A stretch of DNA of 51,015 nt from Fragilariopsis cylindrus CCMP1102 (GCA_900095095.1 FMBT01000154.1:1-51015), one strand, 5' to 3'; shown: positions 35,001 through 46,708, counted from the first letter of the stretch. Notes: generated from the sequence alone by a model not told the origin. Program-made: numbers and translations.

Positions 35001-35253
35001 CGTAATTCTTGAGAACATGCCAGACCAGAAACACCAGCACCAAGAACGATTATCCGTTGAGGATGACGCTTTATTTTAACTTTTACTCCTTTTTGGTTAC
35101 TACTATAGTAGTAGTAGCAGCAGTAGTACGATTTTGTTTTTGTCCTACTGATACTGCTGGTGATGGCGATACTGCTGCTGCTGCTGCTGGTCGTCGTCGT
35201 TTCTTTCCATTTGGCGATATTAATGATTGTGACGTTGATGAAGACTTCCCCAT
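32072..35253 (-). CDS. LSD1/KDM1-like amine oxidase with C-terminal SANT/Myb-like segment
   Basis: Starts at 35251-35253 (MGKSSSTSQSL), soon followed by the nuclear-signal-like KKRRRP. The FAD motif IIVLGAGVSGLACSQEL and VVEARSRVGGRL follow, then DVGGALIHG, WHRANLELP, FDGAHAAVE, ALVCTLPLGVLK, VRFVPSLS, FWQDS and MFAGEHTTPYHPSTMHGAF. This order is that of lysine-specific histone demethylase 1, which removes methyl groups from histone H3 lysine 4 using FAD. An acidic/Ser-Asn insertion and a basic linker interrupt the FAD domain. After about 200 disordered residues, LVRALESYGQNYNLL and RRRSTKQICDRWK form a SANT/Myb-like repeat, and the gene ends at the stop near 32072. At least seven single-base breaks occur, for instance at A5 near 35091-35095, T3 near 34316, near 33357, and A3 at 32271-32273. 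Each is curable by one added base. No SWIRM domain was found. Confidence 0.75.
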
Positions 35254-36990
35254 TGTTCTAATCGTAACAATTTTATGACTCTTCCCTTTTCTAAATAATC
35301 TAATCTCTCAATTTTTATTCTTAGCATCCGTTTTCCTTCGTTGGTCGCATCAAAGAAAAGAAAAATGATGCACTCTCGCCTTGTTTGTAATAATAATAAT
35401 GTAGCTAATAATACGTATCAAAAAAAAGTAAAGAAAAACCTTTTTCTGTGTCACTTTCCCGTCCCATCACCTCAAATCTGAGAAAAATCTTTACCGATAC
35501 ACGTGTAGAGCATACGTGCACTACGCACAGTAGTGTGAAATGACTCACGACTCATCCTACGGTGGGAATAGGAGGAACTATCTAACTAACACTACTTGTA
35601 CTGTACAAGAAAGGTACAGTAGTATCAATAATTTAACATTAGCTTTTTTTATAGATCTATCATGCATTATTAGTATTGTTTTTATTCATCCAATATTTCC
35701 CATGTAGTACAATGATTGATTGATTGATTATAGCTACTACTATCAAAAGACCTGCAGCATTTTGTGAGAATGGCGGCTATGTTTGTATTATGCTAAACCC
35801 ATCCCACTTATTCCTGCAACATATACATATATATATATATAAATATTATTATGGCATGTGTGTGTGTGTGCTCTATGATAACATGTTTTAAACATGGTCA
35901 ATTAATTCCGCTTGTGTGCTATATATATAGTATCACATGCATCAGAAAATGTAAAGTTTCCAGTCACCTAGGGGCTAGTGTCAATTGGTCAACATGTAAC
36001 AAGTCAGGGGGGGAAATAAGGAAGTTTTAATTCAGCCGAACAGATGAAAAAGTATAATCTTTCATATGTAACTATATAATGTACCTACCATTAGGAGCGC
36101 AAATAAAAACATTTGGAGATTTTGATTGCCAGGAGATAGAATAGACTTCATGATTAATTGTGTGGTATATCCCACCCAGATTGACCAGGGAAAACCATTT
36201 AAAACTATGGGCATCCTCCATAGCATCTGCTTTGCAAAATTTGTACTATATCATCCCCGCTCCCCGCCCCTCTGCAGTAAAATTGACAATAGATGTAGAA
36301 GTATTTGATACATAAGAAATGTAGCTTATAGTAAATCCAACTGACATTAGTTTCTAGTGCTATCATGGAACATCATGGATGAATGGACCAATGGAAAACA
36401 ACAATAATAGAACCCTTTTTTTTACATCGATGATAAGATTGCATTGTTTCCCAAACAAGATCAAGCGGATCACCAATTGTTGGCAGATTAAATGGAAGGA
36501 CCTGATGACGCACTATAAATAATCCTGGTTGTTACTTGTAAAGAATATTGGATCTAAGTTATTGACAAGAAATTGGTGAACTAACTGATGTCCTTATTGC
36601 TGGTTTGCCTTGTCCATATAAATATCTTCACAGTACTACTATACTAGTTCATTGCAAACACGACTGACAGACGTACGTACGCGCGAGTTTCGCCTTCAAT
36701 AAATGACCGAAACAATCAATCTCATTTTGAAATTTTAAAATTAAGAATTTCTTCATACAGCCAATTTCAATTCAACAAAATCGACCACAGTCAACAAATC
36801 CATTATTTCTGTTCAGTCTAAAACGAAAAAGCTATTGAATCAAATTCACCGTCATTTAATTATTTGACTGTTTCTTCTATTCGACTACTGTATTTTCGAT
36901 TCCAAAACTTTCACTCCCTCACTCTATCCAACGAATCATTCTCGTGCGTCAACACACTTCATCGTCATCGTCATCATCGCCACCATCATC
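35254..36990. other. Divergent intergenic region
   Basis: Long AT-rich spacer holding the promoters of two divergent genes. It contains a TA run at 35826-35841, a GT run at about 35855-35870, a TTGATTGATTGATTA repeat at about 35715 and an ACGTACGTACGCGCG string at 36672. No gene is supported. The frame 36126-36308 lacks any family feature. Confidence 0.5.
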
Positions 36991-37895
36991 ATGGCTCGAG
37001 GAAAAAACAACAACGCCCGCAACAAAGCCAACAGTAAGGCCAACAAGAAACCCACGAAGGGAAAGGCAAAGGCGAAGAAGGAACTGGTCCCTGTCGTCGA
37101 GGAACCTCTCACACCCTCACCTCCAGAGGAAGTACAAGTTGACATCGACCCCGCATCACCATCATCCTCAGAAGAAAATGATGTTGAAGAAAAAGTAACA
37201 ACGACCAAGAAGCGGTCTACCGTTGCAACGAAGAAGGAGAAGAAGACGATGATGAAGAAGAAGACGACGACCGTTATCAAGAAGAGAAAGGCGGCTGCTT
37301 CTGATAGCACTACCGATAACGACGATGATGACCAGGATGACGTCGACGACAACGACAAACAACAAGTCGAAGAAAAAAAGCGAAGAATACAATCACGATG
37401 ACAACAAGCCGTGGTGGTCGTCCCAGTCGTCGAGCTGCCACAACCAAAAAACAACTATCAATTTATAAGGAAGTGGGTAGTGACGAGGAGACTGCTAGTA
37501 GTAGTGGCGGTGACAACGATGACGATGACGAAGACGAAGACGACGATTTTGATAGTGACATCGAGAACGGAAAGAACAACAAGAAGAAGAGGAAGAATGT
37601 CGCAACAAAAGGCAAAGCCCGCGCTCCTGCTGTTTCTCGCAAGACTAGTACTAATACTACTACTACTACTGCTGCTACTGCTACTACTAACAAGAAGAAA
37701 AAGGCAAATAGTAGTTCTCGAAACAGCAAGAAGAAGCCGTTATCGAAGAGGAACGACAACAGCAACACTACATCTCCAATGATTACGAACAAAGACAAGA
37801 AAAGCACAGTGATGAATTCCGTTGATGTTGAAGCATCTAAAGCGAAAGTTTGGACGAACGGTGGCGGTGACTGGCGCCATGATGGATACTTTTGA
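36991..37895 (+). CDS. Lys- and Asp/Glu-rich nuclear-type protein with GRP motif
   Basis: Two frames (36991-37401 and 37398-37895) are joined if the run of seven A at 37373-37379 is read as eight. The combined protein has about 300 residues. The first half starts MARGKNNNARNKANSK and alternates Lys-rich and acidic blocks. The second has SRGGRPSRRAA, which contains the Gly-Arg-Pro core of an AT-hook, a long Asp/Glu stretch, Lys-rich repeats and a compact C terminus, WTNGGGDWRHDGYF. That tail has aromatic residues unlike the rest, so it may be a binding motif. The composition recalls linker-histone or HMGA-like chromatin proteins, but no folded domain is recognised. The role in nucleus or nucleolus is inference. 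Confidence 0.65.
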
Positions 37896-39213
37896 GATAT
37901 TACAAAACCTGTGCGTTCGTGTACAGTGTAGTGTAGTGTAGTGTCAGAAGCTTTGACGAAGGAAAGAAAGAGAGAAAACATGTATGTAAGAAGAAATTAC
38001 GAATGAACGAATGAACGACGAACGAACGATGTGTCGGTATTATTTGTCAACCCCATCGCGTATCCCTTGAAATCGTATGCGGTGTGGACCTAGAGTAATA
38101 ATCGTATGAAATACGGTAGGACCTAGTAGTAATAATATTATTGTAGTAGAATGTCATTATTTATATTATCAAATTAATAAACTACAGTAGTACTCCACTT
38201 GTAGCATCATCGTCATCATACAAGTATAATGTCTGCATTTTCGGTAGCTTGCATTCGCATCGTACTACCGTATGGTAGTTATAATTCTTAGTACCTATAT
38301 TTATCTTGTAATAATGTTTTTCTCGTCAACTAAAAGAAGTAGTCGTTATGACATTGATGCATTGCTGCATGGAATTAACGAGTCGATGACAGTTGTCTAC
38401 GTAGTCCTGACACAATTCCCCATTGTCACAGTATATACGACCGTACTTTAAAAAGGGGGCTTGTCGGGGGGTGAGAAGCTTCCAGTTTCGCAGCAACCAC
38501 CACACCACGACGACGAGCAAGACAAGAGAGGCGATATAATATTCATTCTTATTATTCTATATTACGTGCTATTGTATACTGACCCCAGAGAAAGGAATGA
38601 AATTGTACAGTAGTGTACTGTAATTTTGAAAAATTGATATATTCATAAAATATGTATAAAATCTACACATTATATATAACATCTAATTGGTGTTGATACT
38701 ACTGCTACGCCGTTTTAATATGTACTTTGTATAAAACTAGAATCGGCTTTTCAGAAAGCCCGATATCTCGACCTTGATAATAATATAAAAATTGTGCCCA
38801 TTCATTTTTATTCAATTGATTCGAAATTGCCCATTCAATTCAATTGATTCGATTTGATTCATCCACCCTCTTCTTTCATTCATTGATTCGAAATTGCCCA
38901 TTCAATTCAATTGATTCGATTTGATTCATCCATCCATCCTCTTCTTTCCTTCAATTGATTCGAAATTGCCCATTCAATTCAATTGATTCGATTTGATTCA
39001 TCCATCCTCTTCTTTCATTCAATTGATTCGAAATTGCCCATTCAATTCAATTGATTCGATTTGATTTATCCATCCTCTTCTTTCTCTCCCATCTCTCCCT
39101 ACGCAATGGTTTGTTTTGCCTTCTTCAATCCCTGCCTTCTCCGTCCATGTTTCGTTTTTTGTTGTTGTTCCGTTCGTGTGTATGTGTCTTTGATCTGGTC
39201 AATTATCCATGTA
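37896..39213. other. Convergent 3' intergenic region
   Basis: Spacer between the basic protein gene and Maf1. A GTGTA repeat occurs just after the stop (about 37926-37943), and the minisatellite at 38811-39085 ends about 130 bases from the Maf1 stop. No gene is seen. Confidence 0.55.
38811..39085. repeat. Minisatellite, four copies of a 67-72-base unit
   Basis: The block GATTCGAAATTGCCCATTCA recurs at 38818, 38885, 38957 and 39025, each followed by CAATTGATTCGATTTGATT and a pyrimidine-rich ATCCATCCTCTTCTTTC end. Periods are 67, 72 and 68 bases. The copies are nearly identical, so the array is young. It lies in the 3' flank of Maf1. Confidence 0.9.
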
Positions 39214-40302
39214 TTAAATACTTAGTTTCAACGACATACCACCTGCTACGTTATCACTTGGATCCCAGTCGACATCATCAGGTTGACCATTTTCCGGTGT
39301 ACTGTGACTGCTGTTGTAGTACCGTACTTCACTATCACATTCATCTCCTGCCTCCTGATGAATAACAAGTTGTCCATCTTCACCACAACCAACCATTTTG
39401 TCATCATTATTCATTGTATTAGAATCGATACGTTCTGAACATGTAAATAAAACAATTCGACGTACAGCTTTGTTTTTATTTACAAACAAATAATTAAAAT
39501 TCCATAATGAATCTTCATTATCAAATTCATATTCAAATGAATATACAACACTTTCACGTAAATCAATTACATCATTCACAGCATACCACAAATCAACCAA
39601 GAAATTTGGTGATGATTCATTTTGACGTTGAGATGCAAATTCAGATAATTTTTCATATATTGATTTGCGTACATGCTCCATACTTAATTTTTTGAATTGA
39701 TTTGGTTTCACATTTGAAAAATCATAATCTGGAAAGGATGCATTTAATGTTAATATTAAATCTGTCATTAATTTTCTTGTTGATAATTCAGAAAAATCAC
39801 CTAACGTCGTCTTAGGTGAATAATTATCAAGAGTACAAGATTGATCAAAGGACTTAGCACGTGAACGTGCCGTAGTAGCAGTAGTACTTGTAGTAGACGT
39901 ATTCTTCTTCGATTTCTTCTTGTTCAGAGTAGTAGCACTAACAGCAGTAGGACTACTTGTTGAAGAAGTACCTGCTTTTGCCGAAATTGATTGTATCGTT
40001 GATATGAATTTAGATTCACATGAGTTACTACGTCTTCTCTTATTCTTATTCTTATTATTGTTGTTCATGTACATATTGGATTTCTTTTTTCGTTCCACAG
40101 TTGCTGCTAATTCTTCCTGCATATCTTCAATTTCAGCAATATACTTTTGTCCTAATGCATGTGCGTACTTCTTGTCGGTACCTGCACGTTTCATCGTGTA
40201 CGCTTCAATCCTACCTTGGATGATACGATGTGAATCTTTCAATACAGCATTTGATAATTCCGAAGAAATTTCATTCAGTTTTTCATTCTCTAAATATTTC
40301 AT
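39214..40302 (-). CDS. MAF1: Maf1, repressor of RNA polymerase III transcription
   Basis: An intact 362-codon frame from the ATG at 40300-40302. Box A is at the start (MKYLENEKLNEISSEL). After a basic, Ser/Thr-rich insertion (about residues 70-150), box B follows: RKLMTDLILTLNASFPDYDF at 176-195. Then come FLVDLWYAVNDVIDL at 234-248, SFEYEFDNEDSLWNFNYLF at 255-273 and RRIVLFTCSER at 281-291. The acidic tail ends in DDVDWDPSDNVAGGMSLKL. This order and these motifs are diagnostic of Maf1, which binds RNA polymerase III and stops tRNA and 5S rRNA synthesis during stress or nutrient limitation. In other eukaryotes phosphorylation in the middle region controls nuclear entry. The long Ser/Lys-rich insertion is where that would occur here. 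Length is similar to the yeast protein. No intron or break is seen. Confidence 0.95.
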   Translation of the reverse strand: MKYLENEKLNEISSELSNAVLKDSHRIIQGRIEAYTMKRAGTDKKYAHALGQKYIAEIEDMQEELAATVERKKKSNMYMNNNNKNKNKRRRSNSCESKFISTIQSISAKAGTSSTSSPTAVSATTLNKKKSKKNTSTTSTTATTARSRAKSFDQSCTLDNYSPKTTLGDFSELSTRKLMTDLILTLNASFPDYDFSNVKPNQFKKLSMEHVRKSIYEKLSEFASQRQNESSPNFLVDLWYAVNDVIDLRESVVYSFEYEFDNEDSLWNFNYLFVNKNKAVRRIVLFTCSERIDSNTMNNDDKMVGCGEDGQLVIHQEAGDECDSEVRYYNSSHSTPENGQPDDVDWDPSDNVAGGMSLKLSI

Positions 40303-41434
40303 GATGGAATAAAAAGTGATGATAGTGCGTGCGTGCGTGCTTGCTGATGCTGCTGTGTTTATTTAATTTGTGATTGTTTACAAAAATGAAATGAAATGAT
40401 TTCGAATGAGTTTGATTGCTCTCTAACGCTGGTGGTGATTGATAATAGATGTTCTTCTAAATACAAGATATACCTCTATTTTTGATAATACTTCGCGTAA
40501 TAGTGAACAACAGTTGAAATGAACAATAGAATAGGACAGAAACAGTACGTATGATGTGGTCATAGTCGAAAGTATAACTATGATTATGATTAACCACGAG
40601 AAAGCTTTACTGGCATAAAACATCGTTTTGTGCTGAAACGAAAATGCGAAATCAATCGAATCTGCCGTAGAAAACGTACTGGTTTTTACGTACCGGTCGG
40701 TGTCAATCAAAATTCTTCTTTCTGTTCTTAGAATGATGAATACAATATTCTCTACTTTGTAATTTTCGATTGTGATTTTACCCTCTTATCCTATCAATCA
40801 TTCTATTCTGTTTGATTTTGTTATCTTCGTGAACACTTTGGACGTGCTTGTTGACTTCCTTCTGATTGCTTTTGTGTGTCTACGGTACAGTACTTCAGAA
40901 CAGTAAAATATTTTCATGACTCCCGCCTTGCGGGCACGAGGTCTTATCCTTACTATTTAACACGGTTATAGATTCGTTTTTTGTTGTTTGTTCTGATGAA
41001 GCTTCGTGTTCTTCACGATAAATTCGCAAAAATACGTCATTGACGCGTATTGCTGCATATCAAAAAAATCATGGCGCGGTAACGTAACGTTAACCGTTAC
41101 AAAAGCAGAGGGGTGCGAAATAGTATCGAATCTCGCTCTATCTACAGTATCTACAGTACTAGTACATTGTAGCTCAATGCACATCGTAGAATAGATTAGA
41201 ATCAAGAAGTAGTGAATCATGAATTGAATCTAGAATGTCCAGATAGAATTATTTTAACTACCCTCATTACAAACAGAATAGGGATCTAACTAATACCACT
41301 GTCCCCATGAAAGCCATACTCCAAGCTTGCTAGCTCGTCATAAGATAGTTGCATTGTTAATCATTTATTGAGTGATGATTGTTGTAATGCGTCATACAAT
41401 TAATAATGCACTGATTTACTGTTAGAGGCTGTCT

Positions 41435-41480
<46 letters not shown>

Positions 41481-42666
41481 AATTAACCATCCACCAAAGT
41501 CAGGAAATATAAGACACATAATTTTATACTATTTCAAAAAAGAGACATAGAGCAAAATACACTGTATGGTTGATTGATCAATCAATCGTCGGTTGTTAAT
41601 ATGTTGTTGTTGTCGTTGTTTTTGAAAGAAGGTACAACCTGTAAGTAGTACAAGGTAGCATGATCACCGGATTACTTTGACATATTGCGTATTGATCTAT
41701 TGATGATTTTTGTTATGAGACTATTGTAAATGCAAAATTACATCTCTATTTTGAGCTCCCAATTATGATACATTGTTATTGATATCTAATTGAACCCTGT
41801 GTAAAGTTGTATTATGTTATATTTCAACAGTGATGAAAGATAATCTTCCTGTATGCAAAAAGTGTTTATTAGAAGTGTGAGCTTAGTTGCTCTTAGTGCG
41901 TGGCATATATCTACTCGTATAGTCAGTCCTTGTTCAGCCATTCACTGGTTACTTGTGTCTTACTCCCACACATGGTGCTGTTGTTTTAATTTTGAAGTGT
42001 GATGTAGGGTAGGTGGTATGGTGTACCAGAAATGTCATCCATATTGTCATGTCTGTACAGTGTGCACAAAAGTATAAAATTTTGCATATAGTGATCAAAT
42101 AACCTGCGCTTTGAGTCTTTGAAATGTAAAGTATCAGAAAGTTATGAGTTGCACATGACTATACCCTATTACTTATGATTGAATTTAGTACGCAAATAAT
42201 CTTTCCTTTGCTCATCCCAACTAATTAAATAGGATGTTGTCTCCCCAGCAAAACAGTTCCATCACTGCTTAACAGGTTAGTACTCTAACTACGAATAGAC
42301 TTTGTTGTAATACTACTGAGTTTTCAAGGATATTCTATATTATCGTACAATTGTACTTATACGTAGTTGGAGCAACAATATATGTACTATTTACTATTTA
42401 CTTGCATTGATGACAAGACTTCTGTCGCATTTGAAGCACCTCAGCCCATCCCAGCAATAATTACAGAGGTAGTCACATCCACCGCATGAAAGCATGACTA
42501 ACAGTTGTTGTGTCTGTCTTGATCTAATTCACTTTCTCTTCCATACTTTCCAATCGTTGGTAATTCGCAGAAGATAGATATAGATCCTTCTCCTCTAATC
42601 ATAATGAGTTGGACGGCATCCTTTATTAGTCTAATTGTTCTAAAAAGCTGTACCACCACTAGCTAG
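40303..42666. other. Large intergenic region without recognised gene
   Basis: More than 2.3 kb upstream of Maf1 and downstream of the RING gene. It contains a (CAA)n microsatellite at 41434-41481 and a near-palindrome built on TAACGTTA at 41079-41100. The frame 40423-40710 (minus) has a hydrophobic stretch but no family match, and the two antisense frames near 41000-41200 mirror each other. A short CCCGC...GCGGG hairpin at 40922-40935 is not convincing as an RNA gene. Confidence 0.5.
41434..41481. repeat. (CAA)16 microsatellite
   Basis: Uninterrupted CAA/ACA trinucleotides in the gene-free stretch upstream of Maf1. Confidence 0.9.
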
Positions 42667-44520
42667 CTAGACTACTTCATCATTCTTACCCTTCAGATAG
42701 TCAAGACGACAATTTGGACAGGTGGGTTTTCTCATTAGCCTGGAATATATATGATATTGCGGAAGAAGAAGAAATATAAGAAGATGAAGAAAAAGATAGA
42801 CACGTGGACATATTATTCAATAGATGCGGTAGAGCACAGTTGAGATATGGATTTCTTCTTTTCTTCCTCAATTTTCAATGACCATCAATCGACAGCTTTA
42901 TTATACGTACCAATCTAATATACAATCTTTGTGGAAAGTATGGCTACAGTGTAAATTCGGGGACCATGCAACTTCATCGCCCACTTCAAATTCCAATATG
43001 CATATATCACAAGTCGTTCCTCGATCTCGCATATCTCCTTCGATATTAGAACAATTGTAGTCAACTTCTTCTATGCTTTCATCGGTATCATTCCTATGTT
43101 CATTGTGATCATCGTCATCGTCACTGTTAGTTTTGTGATCTTTGTTACATCCTTGACACACATGATTTTCTTCCGGAAGAATATCTTGGGTAGACTCGAT
43201 TGAATCATCTAGAGAAATGACGACGTCCTGTAGATCGGTATCATTTTGACTTCGTTCTAAATTAGAATGATTATCAGGGACGATTGTTGTCTCTCGAAGA
43301 TTTCTATTAGAACACTGATTCTCTGCTGAACGTTGATAATGAGGTATATCTCTGACGTTGATGACAATACTGTCGTCATCATTATCATCGTCGTTCTGGT
43401 CATTATCATTCGCAATCTGACGTTCTTTCTTTGCTAATCTATCTTCTTTCTTAGCGTTCTTGTCGTCATCTTTTTCTTCAACTTTCATCACCAATGGTTC
43501 AGAAAAATCAAGAGATTTATTTTCAGTAAAAATCTGGATAGGAAATGGATGTTCACGGGGGTAAATGCTATCAATGAAACCACCAGTATTATTATTACTA
43601 CTACGCCTAACATCGTTATCATTATCGTCACCGGTATTTTCTAGTTCCATTCCGGTGCTGAGTTGTATCCGATTCTTATTGTCATTATCGTTGCTGTTCT
43701 TAGCGGTCAACGAAAACGAGGAAGAAGTAATTTCGACTTTTAACAAACGTCGAATAATTAAGTTCGATTCAAGTACCTTACGGTCGACTTGACTCCGCGA
43801 AGAAGTACAACCACCACCACCACCACCACCACCAAAATTTAAATCGTTATTCGAGGTTGCTCTACCGTGCAGTCCATGACCGTCGGCATGCTCTCCACTA
43901 AAAATGTACCGCAACAATAGGGGAAGTGGTATAGGTTCCTCATGTAAACAATAATAAATACAAATCCCGATGACCATACAAAAAATCGTGGGTAGGACAC
44001 AGAAGATGATGATTAGTACGAGAGCGAGGGCTGTTAATATGGCCATACATGGGTAGGTGATTATAATTAAGAGCTGATGGAATATCCGACAGAAGCATAG
44101 TGTACATCGGCTATGTTGTCTTAACTGCGACGGATGATAAACAGTAGTAGTGGCAGTAGCAGCAGCAACAGCAGTAGGAGCTGCGGTTGTTGTTGTTGCT
44201 GTTGTTGTTGATCCTCTTGTTGGGTTCGCTGTTGTTGTTAAATGGGAAGGACTACCATTATTAGCAGTTCTGTTAGCAGTTCTATTAGCAGTACGTGTAG
44301 CAGTTGTTGTCCCCCTCATCGTCGTCCTACGGATCCGAGTAGGGTTGCTATAGGAAGATGACACAGAAGCATTAACAGTTGAATCATCGAGGCTCGTTGA
44401 TTGCGACTCCGACGACAACAACGATGGCGAACTATTAGCAGTAGAAGATAGCGTCCGCAATTCAATCTCCTCATCGGTTGTCATCGTATTTGGCGTAGAA
44501 GGATTTTCTTCGTCGGGCAT
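42667..44520 (-). CDS. Membrane RING-H2 E3 ubiquitin ligase, one intron
   Basis: I start at the ATG at 44518-44520 (MPDEENPSTP). The in-frame ATG 60 bases upstream adds only a Tyr/Ile run encoded by a TA microsatellite. Residues 1-135 are Thr/Ala/Ser-rich and disordered. Residues 148-192 form two transmembrane helices. A long acidic cytosolic region follows, then CDICILEFEVGDEV, LHCSHTFHKDC and DW at the exon end. The intron 42740-42910 has donor GTACGT and acceptor CAG and splits the Trp codon. Exon 2 supplies LMRKPTCPNCRLDYLKG, completing C-x2-C...C-x-H-x2-H-x2-C...C-x2-C. The spliced frame has 560 residues. RING-H2 membrane proteins recruit E2 enzymes to ubiquitinate membrane or ER-associated substrates. 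The His tract and Asp-rich loops are typical low-complexity inserts of this genome. Confidence 0.88.
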
Positions 44521-45026
44521 GATTATATATATATATATATATTGATATTGATATCTGATGGTATGAAAAATTGTTTTCAATTGAATGTGTAATGAATAAG
44601 CGCTGTATTAAAACACAGTGCTTTCTCGTTCTCTCTCACGCACCCTTACCGCAAATATACTAAGTCGTATCCTTTCCTTTCCTTTCTATTGTCATTAAAC
44701 AAAGAATGATTTGATCCAGTATCAAGTGATTTTGAATTTGGTTCACACAGAAATAAAATCTAAATAATGATGGACATCATCAAACCTTCGCTCGTTCACG
44801 TTTTTGATCGATTGAGTCGAGGCGTGACGACAGGGGGGGGTCAGAGAAAATATGACGTTTCGTTCAATTTTACGGTTCGATTTGCTGGTCATATAATAAT
44901 ATTTTGGAGGATGGAGGTCCATCACAATGTGGACGATGAAGAAATAATAATAGTGCCGCCAATGATAGTCATCGTTACGAATGCGAGAGAGAGAGGGAGA
45001 GAAGAAGTTTCAATTAGCAACGCAAA
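44521..45026. other. Divergent promoter region
   Basis: About 500 bases between the divergent RING and kinase genes, including a TA run at 44524-44542 and a purine-rich GAGAGAGAGGGAGAGAAG leader just before the kinase start. The frame 44767-45030 across it has no family features. Confidence 0.5.
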
Positions 45027-46407
45027 ATGAATCGTTATATTTTAGAAGAAGAACAAATCGGAGAAGGAAGTTTCGGAAACGTCTATCGAGCAACGAAGAA
45101 AGAAGATGGTATCAAAGGTGATATGGAACGAAAGTATTACGCCGTGAAGAAATTGAAAGAAACATTTTCGTCTTGGGACGATGTCCTTAACAAACGCGAA
45201 TATCATGCCATTGTAGCTTTCATGTCTACAAAAAAGAATATTGATAATGAGAAGGAGGAGGAAGAAGAAGAAATACGAGGTGGTATCAATCACTTGGTTC
45301 GTGTTTTCGAGATTCTTCGAGAACAAGATTCTTGTCTATATTTTGTGATGGAATACATGGCAGATGGAAATCTACAAGATTTCATATCGAGGAAGACAGA
45401 ATCTAGAAATCCTATTAGTACTACTACCACAGCTACTACCACCCCCGTCAATGTATCAGAGAAGCCTATCATCGAAGAATCAGAAATCCGTTCAATTCTC
45501 TATCAAACATTTCTTGGACTTAGGCACGTTCATAACTTGGGCTACGTCCACAGGGATATCAAACCCGAAAATATTATGTTACATGGAAGAACTGTAAAAC
45601 TCGGCGATTTCTCTCTAGCACGAAGTTACCATCACAACGGGAATAATAATAAACAAGGTGTGGAAGCAACACAACAACAACAACAAGACAACACGAAACA
45701 AGTACCATTATGATGACAGATTATGTTGGCACGAGATGGTATAGAGCACCAGAGATTCTTACTGGTCATCTTTCGAACACGAACAACAACCACAAAAGTA
45801 GTATCGATCCTGTTGATGACCAACATGGTTATTATTGCTGTTACACCGAAACGGTCGATACATTCGCCATGGGTCTTGTGGCAGCAGAATTGTATCGATG
45901 CTTTCCTCTCTTTCATGGTAGAAATAATACAGAGCAATTGAAACTGATCAAGGATATGCTCTTCGTCGGCAAGAACGACGATGAAATATTATTCTTCGAA
46001 CAGAAAGAAAATGACGTTATCATCGATCGGTTAGCACATGCCATACCTACAGCAGACTGTCAAGTCGTTGTTTTATTCGGGATCTATTGTATTTTCGTCC
46101 AGAACGACGACCATCAACCCAGACATTCTTAGGCATACTTACTTCAATTCCTTCCAAAAACAACAAAGTCAGCACGCACACAAGCACCACCAGCACCAGC
46201 ACCAACCAGCACACACCAACACAACACCAACACCAACATCAACAAAGTAAACAACTGCAACAATCGTCTTTAGGCGGTGTCGTCAAAGAATCCGTATCCG
46301 TCACTAACGAGGAATTTGCTGCTAAAGGTAGGGAACTAGTTCATATTTTGGACACCGGTCCGAAACAATTCCATGACGAAATACCACGACCTCTTTATCT
46401 CCATTGA
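45027..46407 (+). CDS. RCK/MAK-type CMGC protein kinase with DFS in place of DFG
   Basis: The Gly-rich loop GEGSFGNVY begins at residue 12. The catalytic Lys is Lys41 in YYAVKKLK. FSSWDDVLNKRE matches the conserved YSWDECMNLRE block of MAK/ICK kinases and holds the alpha-C Glu. HRDIKPENIM is at 175-184. Residues 193-196 read GDFS, so the usual DFG Gly is Ser (codon TCT at 45612-45614). The activation segment has TDYVGTRWYRAPEIL with the TDY pair of the RCK family, then VDTFAMGLVAAELYRCFPLF. Frames change at 45700-45701 and 46062-46063, each curable by one A; after the second, DLLYFRPERRPS closes the kinase lobe. The His/Gln/Thr-rich tail may end at 46407 or continue in another frame to 46594. 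RCK kinases control cilium length in animals and algae and meiosis in yeast (Ime2). The role here is unknown. Confidence 0.82.
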
Positions 46408-46677
46408 CACCCCGGGGTTGTTTCCTACTTCGATGGCGGAACAAATAATTGGAGTAAATAACGAACAATCTACGATGACAAGGACGGTCAAAGCTGCTAA
46501 AACAATCACCCCCGCAACCGCCGGTATGACAAATTCGTTGAAGCGTAAGCAGAGACCGAAGATTCGAGTTTCGCAGATATTCAATATCGAATGATTGATT
46601 CATATCATGATCCATGGCTCTCTTGCTAATTTCTCCTGTTTTTTTCATACATTACTGATAGATGTCTTGCACGATCG

Positions 46678-46708
<31 letters not shown>

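Noticed and set aside
36126..36308. 60-codon plus-strand frame in a large spacer
   Set aside because: No motif, no neighbour in frame, unremarkable start.
40922..40935. CCCGC...GCGGG hairpin as possible RNA gene or terminator
   Set aside because: Stem of only five pairs and no tRNA-like arms or box motifs nearby.
44767..45030. 87-codon frame before the kinase
   Set aside because: Covers the purine-rich leader, no family pattern, and overlaps the kinase start in another frame.
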